The translations under genes were made by a program, and so were the position numbers. Shown piece by piece: positions 42,897 through 55,110 of a stretch of DNA of 64,000 bases. The notes under the pieces were generated by a model. It searched no databases. It was not told the DNA's origin and worked only from the letters and a program-made list of their open reading frames with translations. How positions within the stretch are numbered: the stretch's first letter is position 1; every line of letters starts with the position of its first letter. Source of the stretch: Scoparia ambigualis (lineage: Eukaryota; Arthropoda; Insecta; Lepidoptera; Crambidae); the NCBI GenBank assembly GCA_963921215.1, contig OY992517.1:3534001-3598000 (forward strand), written 5' to 3'.

Positions 42897-43039
42897 GCTT
42901 GTATTCTAAAACCAAACTCAAACCTCTGCTTGAGTACAGTTAGAAAGGGATGGTGCTATTCATCGCATTTATCGCCATCCCTTTCTAACTCTATTTAAGC
43001 ATAGATTTGAGTGTCAGTTTGGTTTTAGAATACGAGCCT
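42895..43039. mobile_element. MITE abutting the previous one
   Basis: AGGCTTGTATTCTAAAACCA, AACTCAAACC and AGTTAGAAAGGGATGG pair with CCATCCCTTTCTAACT, GGTTTTAGAATACGAGCCT. It begins within the last two bases of the preceding MITE, so the two share their junction. Confidence 0.82.
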
Positions 43040-44860
43040 AAGTTCCTGTCTGAGAAAATAATATTACCCCAAACTCAATAAGTTTCAGTCAAGATGGGAC
43101 TGCGATTTCACTCGGGCTTGTTAAAAGAATTTGTAAAGCGCTATGCACACTTTTGTTTCAATTGCCAACAATCATGCAAGATTGTATTGTATTCGTGAAG
43201 GTGCATGCACGTTCACGAATAATTAGCGGCACTTAGTTGCTTAATGATCCACCGTTATTTAGTTTTATAGTACTCACATACATAATACTCGACTATATTC
43301 TAATTTTAGAAAAAAAAACAATGCACAACATAAACCTTCACTTTTCCGCAAAGAAGTCTTAGTATTCAATATTTGTTTGTCTCTTTCCATTTGATATTAG
43401 ACATCGGCAAGAGATGTTTTGTTTAAGGTTGATCGTCTATGTACCTATTGTTGAGGGAATGTGGTCTGTAGAATGTAATTCTAACATTATATTGATTTTT
43501 TCATTGTTTTTGATTATACGGTTTTCACTTAAAATTATACTGTACTATCCTTCTTTATTAATCTTATCTATTTTTATACCACTATCCCGTGATGGTTCCG
43601 TTTCATCATCGTGATAATAAACTAATCTACAAGTTAACCAGTATTTATAATCAATATAACGGTATGGCATGCGCAATCCAAAATAATTAAAATCTTTCAA
43701 TTTCCATAAAACCATACAGGCGAAACGACATCATGACTAGACACGTTTCCGCGGGGAAATACATTACTAAGCACAATCTCATTTTTCAAACACGTCATCG
43801 ATACCTACATTTATAATTAATTTACTGAAAGTATGAATAGGGGATTTGCATCAATTCAACCACGGTACCTCCGACGACGTATATAATAGATGTAGGTGTG
43901 ATTCTGATTCCAATTAAAACTTGGTCTTGGAGGGGGAGGTGTGGCCAAAAAGAAACATTTGTTCATTTAAAATTGATTGTCGTAGTCAAACAGAGGTCCA
44001 TAATATGTTTTGAGATTTATGGCCCTTTTGTACTGTTAAGTGGTCTAATGACTACAACAGTGTCCGACAACGTCGATAGTCGATTTTGCTTAGGCCACTG
44101 TCTATGTAAAGTAAAGTGTACCGAGCCTTTTACTGTTCCACTGCTGGGCAAGGACCACTATCAGAATTATTCTTGTGTAAACTTAAGAGGCCTTTACATC
44201 CGATCATCGATTTTTGCGTCAAATGGCCAATTTTGGCGTTATGGATCTCAGAAACCAAAGTACATAAACAATTTTGACTTAATGAATAATGTAGAATAGC
44301 TATTGGAATAGTGCGTAGCGGCCTCGCTTTATGTAAATTTTGCTTAATTTTTTAATTAAACCCAAAATTGCATAAAATGCGCTCCTAGATTGAACTACTG
44401 TTCTAAACAAATGAAATAAAAAAATAGAATGTTATCTCTTATATAGTCGTATAGTGCGTAGCGGTCTCGGAATTTTTAGATATCATTTATAATAGAAATT
44501 TATTTTTATTCTAAACCAAAAATCTTCGAAAATCGCTTTAAGTTAACTGTGAATTCTTCCTATCCACGATAATACCATTAAGCAAAATTTATACCAGAAT
44601 AATCGTTACTTCATGATGAATAAAGATTTTATAATGAATGTATTATCTTATTTCGATAAAAACGATTAATACAACTGCAAAATTACTTCAAAATGCGATG
44701 CGCCGGCCGTCCGAACTCAGCTTATCCTCGCAAAGTGGACATTTGTAATATTAAGCATGAATTTATTATCCTATTTCGAAAAAAACGATAAATACAACTG
44801 CAAAATTATAATAAAATGCGAAAATGGGCATTTTACGCAAAAATCACAGTCGAGATGTTA
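43040..44860. other. No gene; small tandem duplications
   Basis: ATAGTGCGTAGCGG occurs near 44,307 and 44,454. A segment starting near 44,641 (TATTATCTTATTTCGATAAA) recurs near 44,764 with the same continuation (ACAACTGCAAAATTA). The 133-codon open frame at 43,898-44,299 begins at a non-ATG codon and shows no known motif. Confidence 0.4.
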
Positions 44861-44864
44861 TAGG

Positions 44865-44975
44865 CCTCTTAAGCTATTTGGTGAAAAGTGGACTATGGTG
44901 GAGGACTGCTTTTGCGGTCCTATTGCCTAGTCTCTGACTAACCCTTCGGGGATAAAAGTCGTGATTATATGTATA
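44865..44975 (-). repeat. Dispersed repeat, partial copy
   Basis: It contains GCTATTTGGTGAAAAGTGGA, GGTCCTATTGCCTAGTCTCT and GACTAACCCTTCGGGGAT, the complement of the first half of the copies at 8.0 and 22.1 kb. Confidence 0.65.
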
Positions 44976-45374
44976 AATGTACTTAAATGACTTGATTGAA
45001 TGACGGCCGAGATTAATAATCTATCTACGAGTGTCTGTTATTCAAAGACAAATGTTACATAAGTTAATACAAATTAATTATATCACTGACCCTAGGTAAA
45101 ACAACATTGCTAATATAGGGCCTAAGTTGTGCCACTCATTTGCAATCACTAAAACTGGCACATTAAATCATTGAGTCCGATTACGTGACTAACTGGACTT
45201 TTTTCAAGTCTAACAGTTGGCAAGGGAACAACCAACGCCCGCCAAAAAAGGTTGGCTTTCAAATCCCTAGGAAGTAATACGAGTGAAACACAACACCAGT
45301 GAATTCTTGGCACTGAGCTTACTCAGTTCTAACTGAGCTGATAGTGTCTAGCCGTATACACACATACATACAAA
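44976..45374. other. No supported feature
   Basis: Spacer between two copies of the dispersed repeat. No coding frame or RNA signal recognised. Confidence 0.35.
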
Positions 45375-45620
45375 CACTCACAACTATTATCCCCTAAGGG
45401 TTAGTCAGTTAGTTAGTCTTCAACAAGGACCGTAGAGGCAGTCCGCTGCCATAGTCCACGTTTCACTAAATAACAACTACAAATATGCTCAGCGCGGCAG
45501 GCGGTGAGCCCATCGCCACTGTTGGTTGTATGTGTTAGTATTAAGTCTTTTAGTCGCCTTTTAAGACACCTATGGGAAGAAATGGGTAGGTAGTATTCTT
45601 TTAATGTGTCGCCACAGACA
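45375..45620 (+). repeat. Dispersed repeat, nearly full copy
   Basis: It runs from ACTATTATCCCCTAAGGG through GGACCGTAGAGGCAGTCC, CATAGTCCACGTTTCACTAA and GTGAGCCCATCGCC to GTCGCCTTTTAAGACACC and TGGGTAGGTAGTATT. The centre lacks the usual CTCTATGC word. Confidence 0.65.
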
Positions 45621-45969
45621 CAGCTCCTCGTCACAGCACAGGGCCTCAATCATACTAAGCACCAACGATATTACCAAAACTAAACCTCGACCGTTCAGCC
45701 GACTTCGTATGGCGCTATCGCGTGTATCAAACGCGATAGCACTCTATAAGTATGTCTAACGGCTGCGTTTCAGTTGTGGTTTGGTTGAGATTATTTAGCG
45801 TGATCACCCCCAAGGTCTGTATGTATGTTTAACTGATATGGTCTTGTAATTAGACCTGTGTTAGACTTAGAGGTCGCGGGTTTTACTCCTAGAAAAGTTG
45901 TAATCTGTTAGTTTGTAGGGCTGCTTTAATTCCGGCTATCACAATCTTATGTAAGTAAGGATATATTTT
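45621..45969. other. Weak tRNA-like trace, no gene
   Basis: Around 45,835-45,895 the order TTAGACTTAGAGG then GGTCGCGGGTTTTACTCC loosely recalls a decayed tRNA-headed SINE. The B box is too altered to be sure. Confidence 0.25.
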
Positions 45970-46278
45970 GAAATGAAACACTTTTTTACGGATTAACTCC
46001 TGCCTGGGACCCCATCATACAGGTCATCAAATCCCAGCCCCAACAGCAACACATTGCCAGACCTAAAAATATTGTTAGCTCGTATTGTGTAAACTTGCAC
46101 CCGGTTAAATATAAAAATTATTGACGGTAGGCAAATAACTTCTAACAATGAGACGACCAGCACCTCAGTCTCCCTGTGACCACGGACCCTGTAAAGGGTT
46201 CGAAACGTCAGGATAATATAAAAACTATGTAAATAGTAAATTAAACACGAGTTAATCCGTAAAAAAGTGTTTCATTTC
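45970..46278. mobile_element. Element with perfect 30-bp inverted ends
   Basis: GAAATGAAACACTTTTTTAC plus GGATTAACTC (45970-45999) is exactly complementary to 46249-46278. The interior holds CCTGTAAAGGGTTCGAAACG and TCAGGAT, a word order found in Penelope-like and related elements. A diverged inverted copy is at 42,380-42,605. Confidence 0.75.
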
Positions 46279-46454
46279 AATTTGTAGTGCTCGCTTAAAC
46301 CTCAGAAAACAATATAAGGATATATTGTCTGAATCTTTCGCCATGGCAACAATGCAATTAGCATTATTGTTCCATTTCCATTAACTTTCATGAGTGATGT
46401 TGCTTTACACTTTCGACCTTTTAGTCAATTATCAATTACATCATAGCTAGTAAT

Positions 46455-46625
46455 AACCACTAACGGACTAAAGTCTGCATAGAGTGGCGATGGGCTCACC
46501 ACCAGAGAAGCTGAGGACATGTGCAGTCTTTATTTGGTGAAAAGTTGACTAAGGTAGAGGACTGCTTTTGCTGTTATCATTGCCTAGTCTCTGACTAACT
46601 CTTCACCGACAACAGTCGTGATACA
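46455..46625 (-). repeat. Dispersed repeat, copy
   Basis: CACTAACGGACTAAAGTCTG, GGCGATGGGCTCACCACC, TTTGGTGAAAAGTTGACT and TTGCCTAGTCTCTGACTAAC occur in the usual order. The segment between CTGCA and TAGAGTGGCG is shortened. Confidence 0.65.
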
Positions 46626-48043
46626 TCATAACTAGATTCATCACTCTCAATAGCCAGCCATATAGATAGAGAAGTAAAACATTGGACGATTCGAAAATAC
46701 TTAAATACCTATTAAGTTTACTTGATTAAAGAGATTAAGATTTGATTTGAATTATAGGAATAGGAAATGCATTGATGTTTCTCGGTATTCACAAGGCATC
46801 GAAGTTAATGTCGAAATGCACGTTCGTCCATTCACGTCTTTGAATATAGCTGTACAGAAGCTGGAATAGTGGGAGATGATATATCTTATTGCTGACGGCT
46901 GAGTGATACTGATTGGTATCAATGGATACTGTACTAGGGTTGACACCTATACTTTTTTAATTAAGAAAATATTTCAAGGAGAACTAGAACAAGTTTTACT
47001 TAACTTATTTATGCGATGTTTATGTACAAAACCAGATTGAAAGAGTCGAAATTAATTTATTTATGAAGTATTCATTACAACTTTTCTTTCAAATTTACGC
47101 AAATACTATTAAAAACACTTAAATAAATACATTATTGATTTTTTGTTTTGTTTCAATACATTATTTATTACTTTCTCTTCACTTAGCTATCTGATTATTT
47201 TATGTTTGTCTGTATTTGTGAAATATTTTTTTAGCTCGGCAACATCTTGTATCTGGAGTTTAGGGTTCAACGCCTAGGCTAGGCAATCCGTGGCGTATTT
47301 TGAATGTTTCGTTGCAGGGATCGGATTTGTAACCAATCACCGACCCGAATTTGGCAAGAGTGGTAATTAATTGTAACCTAGCAATTACTTGATTAAAACG
47401 TTGAAAGCGTTTGCTCAGCAGTAGGACAGAATAAAATGTCAAAGTCAAAATATTTTTATTCAATTCATTTCATTGTTATAAGCTATAACGAGACAGAATT
47501 GTTACTGACAAATCCTCGATAATAAAGCCTTTAGCAGTGTTAATATTACTTTCCTGGACTGACACTGATCCCAAGTAAGGAATTTCTTACGTAGGGCTAA
47601 AGTAAGTTATGGTATTTTGAGGTGGGTGTTATCCGGCCAGCCTTCAGTGTTTGCGTCGTATAATTTATAATTTGTGGGTACCTATGAGGTGATATTACTA
47701 GTATGGTTACAATCACATATTTTAGTGTACACTTAGCAATAGATAAACCATATTTAGCACCAATGTAAGTCCCCATAGACAGGATTACCTAGTTTAGGGA
47801 CTAAGTAATAAGTAATGTAAGTACGTAACTCTTTTATTTAATACAGCATTTTTATTTATTTATTTATTTATTTTAATTAACTTATAAATCAAGCACTTTG
47901 AATCGTCCAAAACATCTTTTATAGGTTACTTACTGTTTCTTATGACTTTTGCTATACTTATGACTTTAACGATAGAACTTGCTACGTAACAGGAAAACAT
48001 TAGAAAACAAACAGTGCGGTGCCATAAAGTTTACCTTTTGTTA
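46626..48043. other. No supported feature
   Basis: AT-rich sequence with an (ATTT)n run at 47,850-47,872. Open frames are short and unrecognised. Confidence 0.4.
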
Positions 48044-48243
48044 NNNNNNNNNNNNNNNNNNNNNNNNNNNNNNNNNNNNNNNNNNNNNNNNNNNNNNNNN
48101 NNNNNNNNNNNNNNNNNNNNNNNNNNNNNNNNNNNNNNNNNNNNNNNNNNNNNNNNNNNNNNNNNNNNNNNNNNNNNNNNNNNNNNNNNNNNNNNNNNNN
48201 NNNNNNNNNNNNNNNNNNNNNNNNNNNNNNNNNNNNNNNNNNN
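48044..48243. other. Assembly gap of 200 N
   Basis: Exactly 200 unknown bases. The eight bases TTTTGTTA stand immediately at both margins (one base A/G aside: TTTTGTTA before the gap, TTTTGTTAGC after it), so the true sequences may overlap. Any frame crossing the Ns is meaningless. Confidence 0.95.
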
Positions 48244-48505
48244 TTTTGTTAGCTAAGCCATTTGGCAGCCCGTCGGTGCACCGGACGCCAACCAGCAGAC
48301 TCGGTTCACCTGCCAAATGCCAAATTCCAAATGCTGGTGTACCTGACGCTTGATTTAGTTGGAGCTTGTTCCAAATGTATCCCGCTGTGACGTGACGTGA
48401 GTTACGGGGACTGCTTTTTAAATACAGTACGGTTAAGCGCTTGGCCTTCTTCTTACCTGATGTTGGATGGATAAGGTGATGATAAAAGCGATAGTGGAAG
48501 CGCAC
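48244..48505 (-). other. Open frame running into the gap, unidentified
   Basis: From 48,505 down to the gap the minus strand is open for 87 codons (MRFHYRFYHHLIHPTSGKKK..., then GIWHLAGEPSLLVGVRCTDG). The composition is more protein-like than the neighbouring frames, but I recognise no domain and the frame is cut by the gap. It could be a repeat-derived frame. Confidence 0.2.
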
Positions 48506-50055
48506 TTCACCCGGATTCCTTGACTGCTGAGAAACTGGCTATCTTTTCTCTAACTTTCAGACTTCATTCTTTCATCTCTAACAGAATCCTACCAGCGAGC
48601 ATAATTTAAGTGTTGTCGTACTTAGTTATTATGTCTAATGATTTGTCTAGCACCATACAGAGGTGTGATTTTTTAACCGATGAAAATAATCTTTATTTAC
48701 CTAAAATTAATTACGAAAGCCCATTCCTTAGTATTTCAAGTCATCGGTGCCTAATCTGACACTTTCTCTAACGATATCATTATTAACCGTAGTTACTACC
48801 CAAATAAACAAGTAGTTAGAAATATGTCAGAGCAGACGACCTAGCGCACCTTGACGATGACGCAACTCCGTTTTGTCCCGGAACATAACTAGGTCACAAC
48901 TCCGACGCACTAATTTGCCTTTTTGGATTATTGGGCACTGAATAATTCCGAATTTAGTACCTACTCGTACATAAACGCGGCTGTTTTCAATTTAAAATAC
49001 AATAATGTGCCATTCGCAATTAGAGTATTCGAGTGCGAAGTGATTCGGATACGATCAGTGAAATGTTTCTCTGTGGTGTGAAGTTGAATGTGGAAATGCA
49101 TTTTGACCGGAGTTGTCTACTCGTAATAGCTAACCTGTGGAACAAAGGTAAGGACAGTATACCGCTGTCAAGGTGGAATACTATGAAATGAAATATATTT
49201 ATTTGCCAAGAATATGCAAGAGATGTTATAATAATAAAACTTCTAAAATGTTCCACCTTCATTAGAATATGCAAATGTGAAATTATAAACCAATAATTAC
49301 GAACTTCTTTTAAAAAAGCAAATATAAAATTAATTATGTTAATAAAGAATGGTCAGTTTCTTCCACTTTGCTCTGTTGGGGGCATCGGTATCAGATACAT
49401 TGTTGCTTTTCAGGTCTTTGGTAATAATGTAAGTATGTCCATGTTGATTTCAGCATACACTACGACCCATGTAACACTTTATTCAAAAATAACCCCGTTT
49501 TATAGCCGGTTGGCTTTCTGTATATTTACAATATAACTTATTATAACAGTTACAGTAAACTCATATAAAACAGTAAGTATGATTATAAATACTTCAAAAA
49601 TAATTTTTAAAAAAATTGCATCATAAAAATAATCTTTAATTATACTTGCAAAATCGTGTTAGTTTGGCCTTTCTATAAAATGCAATAAAAGCTTTAGTAA
49701 CCTCAAACTTACAAAGCGAGCTTGCGGGCGGAAGCGAGTATTAAATAAACAAAATATAAAGCAGTAGAGAAGTCAGCGATGGAGCTTTGCATTTTTATTA
49801 TGCAATAAACTATTAATTTAACGACCACAATAACAACTGCAATGAGCACCAATGACGCCGCCACAGTATTGCGACATGCGACTTTGTACAATAGTATAGA
49901 ATATTTATTGCCTCACAATCCTCACATGCACATGGAACTGTTTAAATTGTTTTGTGCTATTTACTGTTATTGCGGTACTGTGAAATGAATTATCGTAAAG
50001 TTATCTTCTTTAATCGGCACAGTATGTTAAATTTTGCATTGGTTTTCGACATTAT
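48506..50055. other. No supported feature
   Basis: AT-rich. Short frames (66-84 codons) without motifs. No inverted repeats noticed. Confidence 0.4.
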
Positions 50056-50714
50056 AGTCTAACTCACGTGTTGTACCCACTTCTCTGAAGGTTGGAGACT
50101 CTGCTTTTGAAGTTGTTGACGAATATGTGTACCTAGGACAAACAGTCCAGTTAGGGTGGTCCAACTTTAAGAAAGAGGTCAATGGTCGAATCCACTTCGG
50201 CTGGGCAGCGTTCGGTAAGCTACGAAATATCTTCTCGTCCAAAATACCGCAGTTTCTCATGACGATAGTCTTCGATCAGTGTGTGTTGCCAGTGTTGATA
50301 TACCGTACCGAAACGTGGTCGCTCACTATGGGCCTAATAGGCAGGCTCAAAGTCAAGCAAAGAGCAATGGAGAGGGCTATGCTCGGGGTTTCTCTACGTG
50401 ACCGAATCAGAAATGAGGAGATTCGTAGACGAACTAAAGTAACCGACATAGCCCAAAGAGTCGCCAAGCTCAAGTGGCAATGGGCAGGGCACATCACCCG
50501 CAGAACCGATGGCCGTTGGGGCAGAACGGTTCTCGAGTGGCGACCGCGCACCGGAAGACGTAGTGTGGGCAGGCCTCCAACAAGGTGGTCCGACGATTTG
50601 TGAGGGTCGCGGGTAGCCGCTGGATACGAGCAGCACAAGACCGATCGTGGTGGAGATCCTTGGGGGAGGCCTTTGTTCAACAGTGGACGTCTTCTGGCTG
50701 ACGATGATGATAAA
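50056..50714 (+). pseudogene. RTE-type LINE 3' end, frameshifted
   Basis: The frame from about 50,060 reads VGDSAFEVVDEYVYLGQTVQ, FGWAAFGKLRNIFSSKIPQ, VFDQCVLPVLIYRTETWSL, RAMERAMLGVSLRDRIRNEE and WQWAGHITRRTDGRWG, the C-terminal region of RTE-clade ORF2 after the reverse transcriptase. A stop at 50,601-50,603 follows DDL; a one-base shift reopens the expected C-terminus (SRWIRAAQDRSWW to QQWTSSG) to about 50,700. The element ends in TGACGATGATGATAA. It is 5' truncated and inactive. Confidence 0.85.
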
Positions 50715-50734
50715 TTAAAATAGCACATGAAAAG

Positions 50735-51225
50735 AGACGACTTGCCTGTGCTGGGATTCAAACTGCAACTGTTCACAATACAAGCGACAGCTCTAACAAG
50801 TTAGCTACTGGGACATTACGAGGTTTCATTGCTAATTATTATGCAGTACGACCATTTACAATTTGTTTGCTCCTCAGACTGCTCATTACTGTTCTCCCAA
50901 AGGTAAAATTAAACGCATAATACCAGGCAATGTCGCCTATTGTGAGTCGCAACACTGTGGCGGCTCGCACAACTTGACTGTAGTTTGATTCAAAGCCACG
51001 ACCTTCCACAATACGAGTGACAGCTCTAACATCTGAGCTACTGAAGTAGAAGGAAATTCCACTAAAACCTTACAGTAGGTATGCGACTATTTACTATCTT
51101 GTTTCTACACAAGCTGCTCATTACTTTATCCCAAAGGTCAAATTAAACCAGCAATGCCTTTCACCCGACAATGTCGCCCATTGTGTGTCGCAACACTGTG
51201 GCGGCTCGGATGATCTTGTCCGGAA
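50735..51225 (-). repeat. Two tandem tRNA-like repeat units
   Basis: On the minus strand both units show a tRNA-like D-arm word (AGTAGCTCAGATGTTAGAGC near 51,035-51,055; GTAGCTAACTTGTTAGAGCT near 50,795-50,815). The nearer unit also has a B-box-like GTTTGAATCCC. Both share CAATGTCGCC, GTCGCAACACTGTGGCGGCT and GCTCATTACT. The offset is about 238 bp. This looks like a tandemly duplicated tRNA-derived SINE rather than tRNA genes. Confidence 0.6.
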
Positions 51226-54200
51226 TGGTGCCATAAAACACCGACGTTCCGCAGTTTTATGTCTCATCCAATGCTAAACTTTAGCGATAAAGGGTGAAGA
51301 TTTAACATTAGAAATAGCGGATCGATTACTTATGCAGGCTTCAGTTTGATGTTGTGTAATTTTTATTATGGGTTTGTATGAACAAGTTTGTGTCAACTCA
51401 AACTGATTGAATGCTCTTCTCAGTGCAAGGTCTCCCGCCCTGTACACTTTCGAACCGATATGGCGGACTAGTAGTCTAAATAAAATAAGATGCCTAAATA
51501 AAATAAAACAATGAAATTGTGACATTCACAATTGCTTATACGTTATTAGCCTTAATGGAATAAATGATTAAAACGTAAACACATTTTTGTTGTTTTGGAC
51601 AAAGTTCTGTGTTCGTATTCCATTGTCAATTAACATTACACGAAACGACAATTAACTTATTATTAATAAACTTGATAATTTCCATTTGTGAGCATGTTGA
51701 ATTCCCGCTTGATTAATTACCCTTCTAAGAAAATCTGAGTGGGAAGGTAGGTAAATAACAGCTATAATACCTGCTCCGGAGTTAGTGGTTAAAGCACTCC
51801 GAGTTGATTGATTGCGCAAAACGGTGAAAGGGTTAAACCACCATGCTTCTTTTACTAAGGCAAGGTAATTAGGAGCAGGCAGATCTATACAACCATAGGA
51901 GTTGTTTAAGAAATCAATACGTATATTATCACGCCCGTTTCCCGAAAAAGAAGGAAGATACTACAGCGAAAAAATTAGTATTTTGATAGTGGTGTCAAAA
52001 TCCATTTCTGACTGGATTTTGATCCGGTGAAAATGGATTTGGGAAAAATGAAAAAAAAAGGTAATTTTTACTTTATACCATTATAGAAGTTGTTATTTTA
52101 AAACCAATAGTTTTTATTTCACTTCGATACGAGAAGTATTTACAAAGTTATTGTACATAAATAATTGCATAAAACACTACTACCTCGCTTAGTTCGCTGG
52201 CACTCGACTGACGTGACGTGACGTCATTGTATCCGATAGCCCCCGCCGCCGCTCTCGCTGCCCGCACGGCGGGCGTCCCTCGTCCGATTACATTACTTAA
52301 CTATTTGCACTATTAATTATTAAGTAATCTGTGGCACAACTGCACTGGTACAGAGCAGACATATTAATAAAACGAAATCGCGCGAGTCGCGCCACCCATG
52401 CGATAGAATGGAATCCGATGACGTCACACCGCAGGTTTCGCGCGTATTTTGATGGTCACAAAAACAATAGCGCGTGGTCATTTTTATAAATCTTTAAAAA
52501 AATATTGTGAAGTATTTTGAAGGGCTACAGAAAAAATTTTAATGTCATATTTTAAGTTAAAATGTAAATATTTGATATATAAATAAATAAAAATACTTTT
52601 CGTGTGTTGCAACGTGTTGATTGCTTTCCATCAGGTGTCCCGCCTTCTCGTTTTCTATTTTATGAAAAAACATTTTTTTACAAAAAGTACTCTCTCCCGT
52701 TACTTAAATGAACAGTCAAATATGCTATGCCTAGCATTCGGCGCCGCTAACGGCCGTGTAGTCATTTGGCGGATGACAATGCCCGCCATGTTGCATTAGA
52801 CCACACAGCCTACAGTCACAGCCTATTCTAAGCCGACCGCATACAGCCTATTTTCCTTTATACCAGCGCCCACCGTAAGATTGCATAGGCGTGAACGAGG
52901 GTGCGTTCCGTTTTGTCGTCCAACTAGGTCAAAGAGAACACAGGTGAGCCACCACTATAAGCCGAGCTGCCGTTCCCCCTCTTTTCTAAATTAGCGAGGC
53001 AAAAAAGAGACGCATAAAGGCGACTAACGGCTCAGCAATATCTGGTCGTGTCGCGACGCTGTTTCCCCGGTATGAATTAGGAAAGCGACGTGTAAAATTT
53101 TGACATATTTTTATATGCTTTGAATGAAATTTTATATTATATGTTTGCGAACGAGCACAGACGTTTAGCGGGTTAAAATCGTACTGTAGGTGTGTATTTA
53201 TGCACTTTAAACAAGGGCTGGTACAAATTAAACGGAAGATTTTTTAAAATTTTCTTAAAACGAAATTTAATTATTAATAAATGAATACCATTTGGAATCG
53301 TCATATACTCCTGTACTTATGGACAAATCAAAACCAGGTCGCCAAAAACAAAACACAAAAATCAAATAAAATCTTTTCACTGTAAATCATCATCTTATCG
53401 CAACCACCCACACTTCTAAGTATAATCAAATGAATAACTATTTCGAATCGTATACAAAGGAACGGCTAATTCAAAAATACGAAGAAGAGCTCAAGAATCG
53501 AAAAAACAAAACACCACTTTTACTACAAAAGGGGCAAATACATTCGCACTAAGTGGCACTTATAAAAGTGAATTGCAGCTCGCTTTGGCTCTCGGTTGGC
53601 CAGACGACTTGAGTGCGGCAGGAAATATCTATATCTGTCACCATACGTGTCTGCTGTCTGTGTTTACAAAAAAATACATGTCATATTAAAGATGTTCCTG
53701 AGCATAAATTTAAGAAAACGTAAAAAAAGAATGGCTATATACTTGTAATGTATTCTATGATTTGCACGAATATTTTGCTTTTATATAATTTGAATTTTGA
53801 CATAGAGATTGTAATTAATTTATAATTCACTGCTCCTGCATTATTATGTACCTAATAATGAATTAATAGGCATGGTTATCTGATAATTATAAACTTATTG
53901 GAATGCCCGATATGGGTAACTGTTAGGAACGACTATTCAAATTACACCTAGTAATAAGATACAATGTTACAGTTACAGTAATAAGATACATGTAATATGC
54001 AATAAAATGTTATATTCTATTCTATTATACCTAATTTTGTAAATGTGAAAATGTATGAGTATTCGTAATATTTAATTTTTTGCGTCAATAACGCTAAAGT
54101 AAACTTATAAGGAAACCTGTTAAGCCTGTTACCGGGAGGGGTAGATAGAAGAGACCACTAGGCTTTCCGCTAGAATATTGACAATCTTCATTTTCTTTAT

Positions 54201-54230
54201 TTATTCTTTAATTTTCTTTAACCATGTCGC
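51226..54230. other. No gene; fragments of repeats
   Basis: 51,400-51,480 shares CTCTTCTCAGTGCAAGGTCTC with the repeat at 7.9 kb. 52,615-52,665 has GCTTTCCATCAGGTGTCCCG, the 3' wording of the LINE/SINE at 54.8 and 56.5 kb. 54,005-54,026 is an ATTCT-rich tail. 52,190-52,280 is GC-rich and contains CTGACGTGACGTGACGTC. No coding frame of note. Confidence 0.4.
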
Positions 54231-54234
54231 GTAG

Positions 54235-54475
54235 CGGTGAAAGAATACTACCACCCCCTCTCTTCCCTTGGTTGTCGTAAATGGCGACTAACGGACTAAA
54301 GACTGCACATACATATACAGCATAGAGCGGCGATGGGCTCACCACCGGTCACGCTGAGCACACGTGCAGTTGCTATTTGGTGAAAGTGGACTATGGTAGA
54401 AGACTGTATTTGCTGTCCTCAATGCCTAGTCTCTGACTAACCCTTCGGGGATGATAGTCGTGAATATATGCATGT
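54235..54475 (-). repeat. Dispersed repeat, full-length copy
   Basis: The clearest full copy: GAATACTACCACCCCCTCTC, TGTCGTAAATGGCGACTAAC, GCGGCGATGGGCTCACCACC, TGGTGAAAGTGGACTATGG and GCCTAGTCTCTGACTAACCC, ending near GATAGTCGTGAA. About 240 bp. No promoter boxes or frame are visible, so it may be a LINE 3' part or a non-autonomous element. Confidence 0.75.
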
Positions 54476-54774
54476 AAGTTTCTTTATACATTGGTTTATG
54501 GTACTCTTGACCTGACTTGTGCTAGCCTGTTCCACGTGCAACTCACCCTCTTATTTATATTATCATCGACTCATCTAGCCGGTGGACGTCTCCTACTTCT
54601 GTATCCATATATCGGCCACCACTCGGTCAGCATGTTTATTCATCTGTCGTCACTTCGTTGGGCCAAGTGTCCTGCCCAATTCCACTTGAGCCCCAACAAA
54701 CTCTGGGGGTTAAAGTCACTCGCGTCCGTAGGTTTACCCTTGAGACCCTACATGTGACCCCTGGGTGGTGCTAA

Positions 54775-55110
54775 ATGAGTGACACTGACTGACTGGTAGA
54801 GCCACGCTGCGTTGCAGCACGCATTGGGCCGGCTCGCCCGGGGTAATACCACCCTCTCACGAATATCCGGCGTGAAATAATGGCACTTGGTGCTGTTGTG
54901 TTTCGTTCGGCCAGTGAGAGTTCCGAAAGCCTACTTCCCCCTCCCCCCCTCACAATTCCTATTCCTTCCTTAACCCTATTTCTTTCTTAAAGGTCGGCAA
55001 CGCATCTGCGGTTCCTCTGGTTTTGCTTTGGTCCATGGGCGGCGGTGATTGCCCTCCATCAGGTGACCCGCCTGCTCGTTTGCCTCCTTCTTACATAAAA
55101 AAAAAAACAT
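54775..55110 (+). mobile_element. Non-LTR retrotransposon 3' end with poly(A)
   Basis: It includes GGTCGGCAACGCATCTGCGG, TCCATGGGCGGCGGTGATTG and CCATCAGGTGACCCGCCTGC and ends in a run of A (55,099-55,110). The wording is familiar from lepidopteran LINE/SINE 3' ends. The same tail occurs on the SINE at 56,246. Confidence 0.6.

Noticed and set aside
43898..44299. 133-codon frame as a host gene
   Set aside because: It begins at a non-ATG codon, has no recognisable motif, splice sites or promoter, and lies in repeat-like sequence.
48041..48505. 124- and 154-codon frames crossing the N-gap
   Set aside because: Most of their length is unknown bases; only the portion beside the gap was kept, at low confidence.
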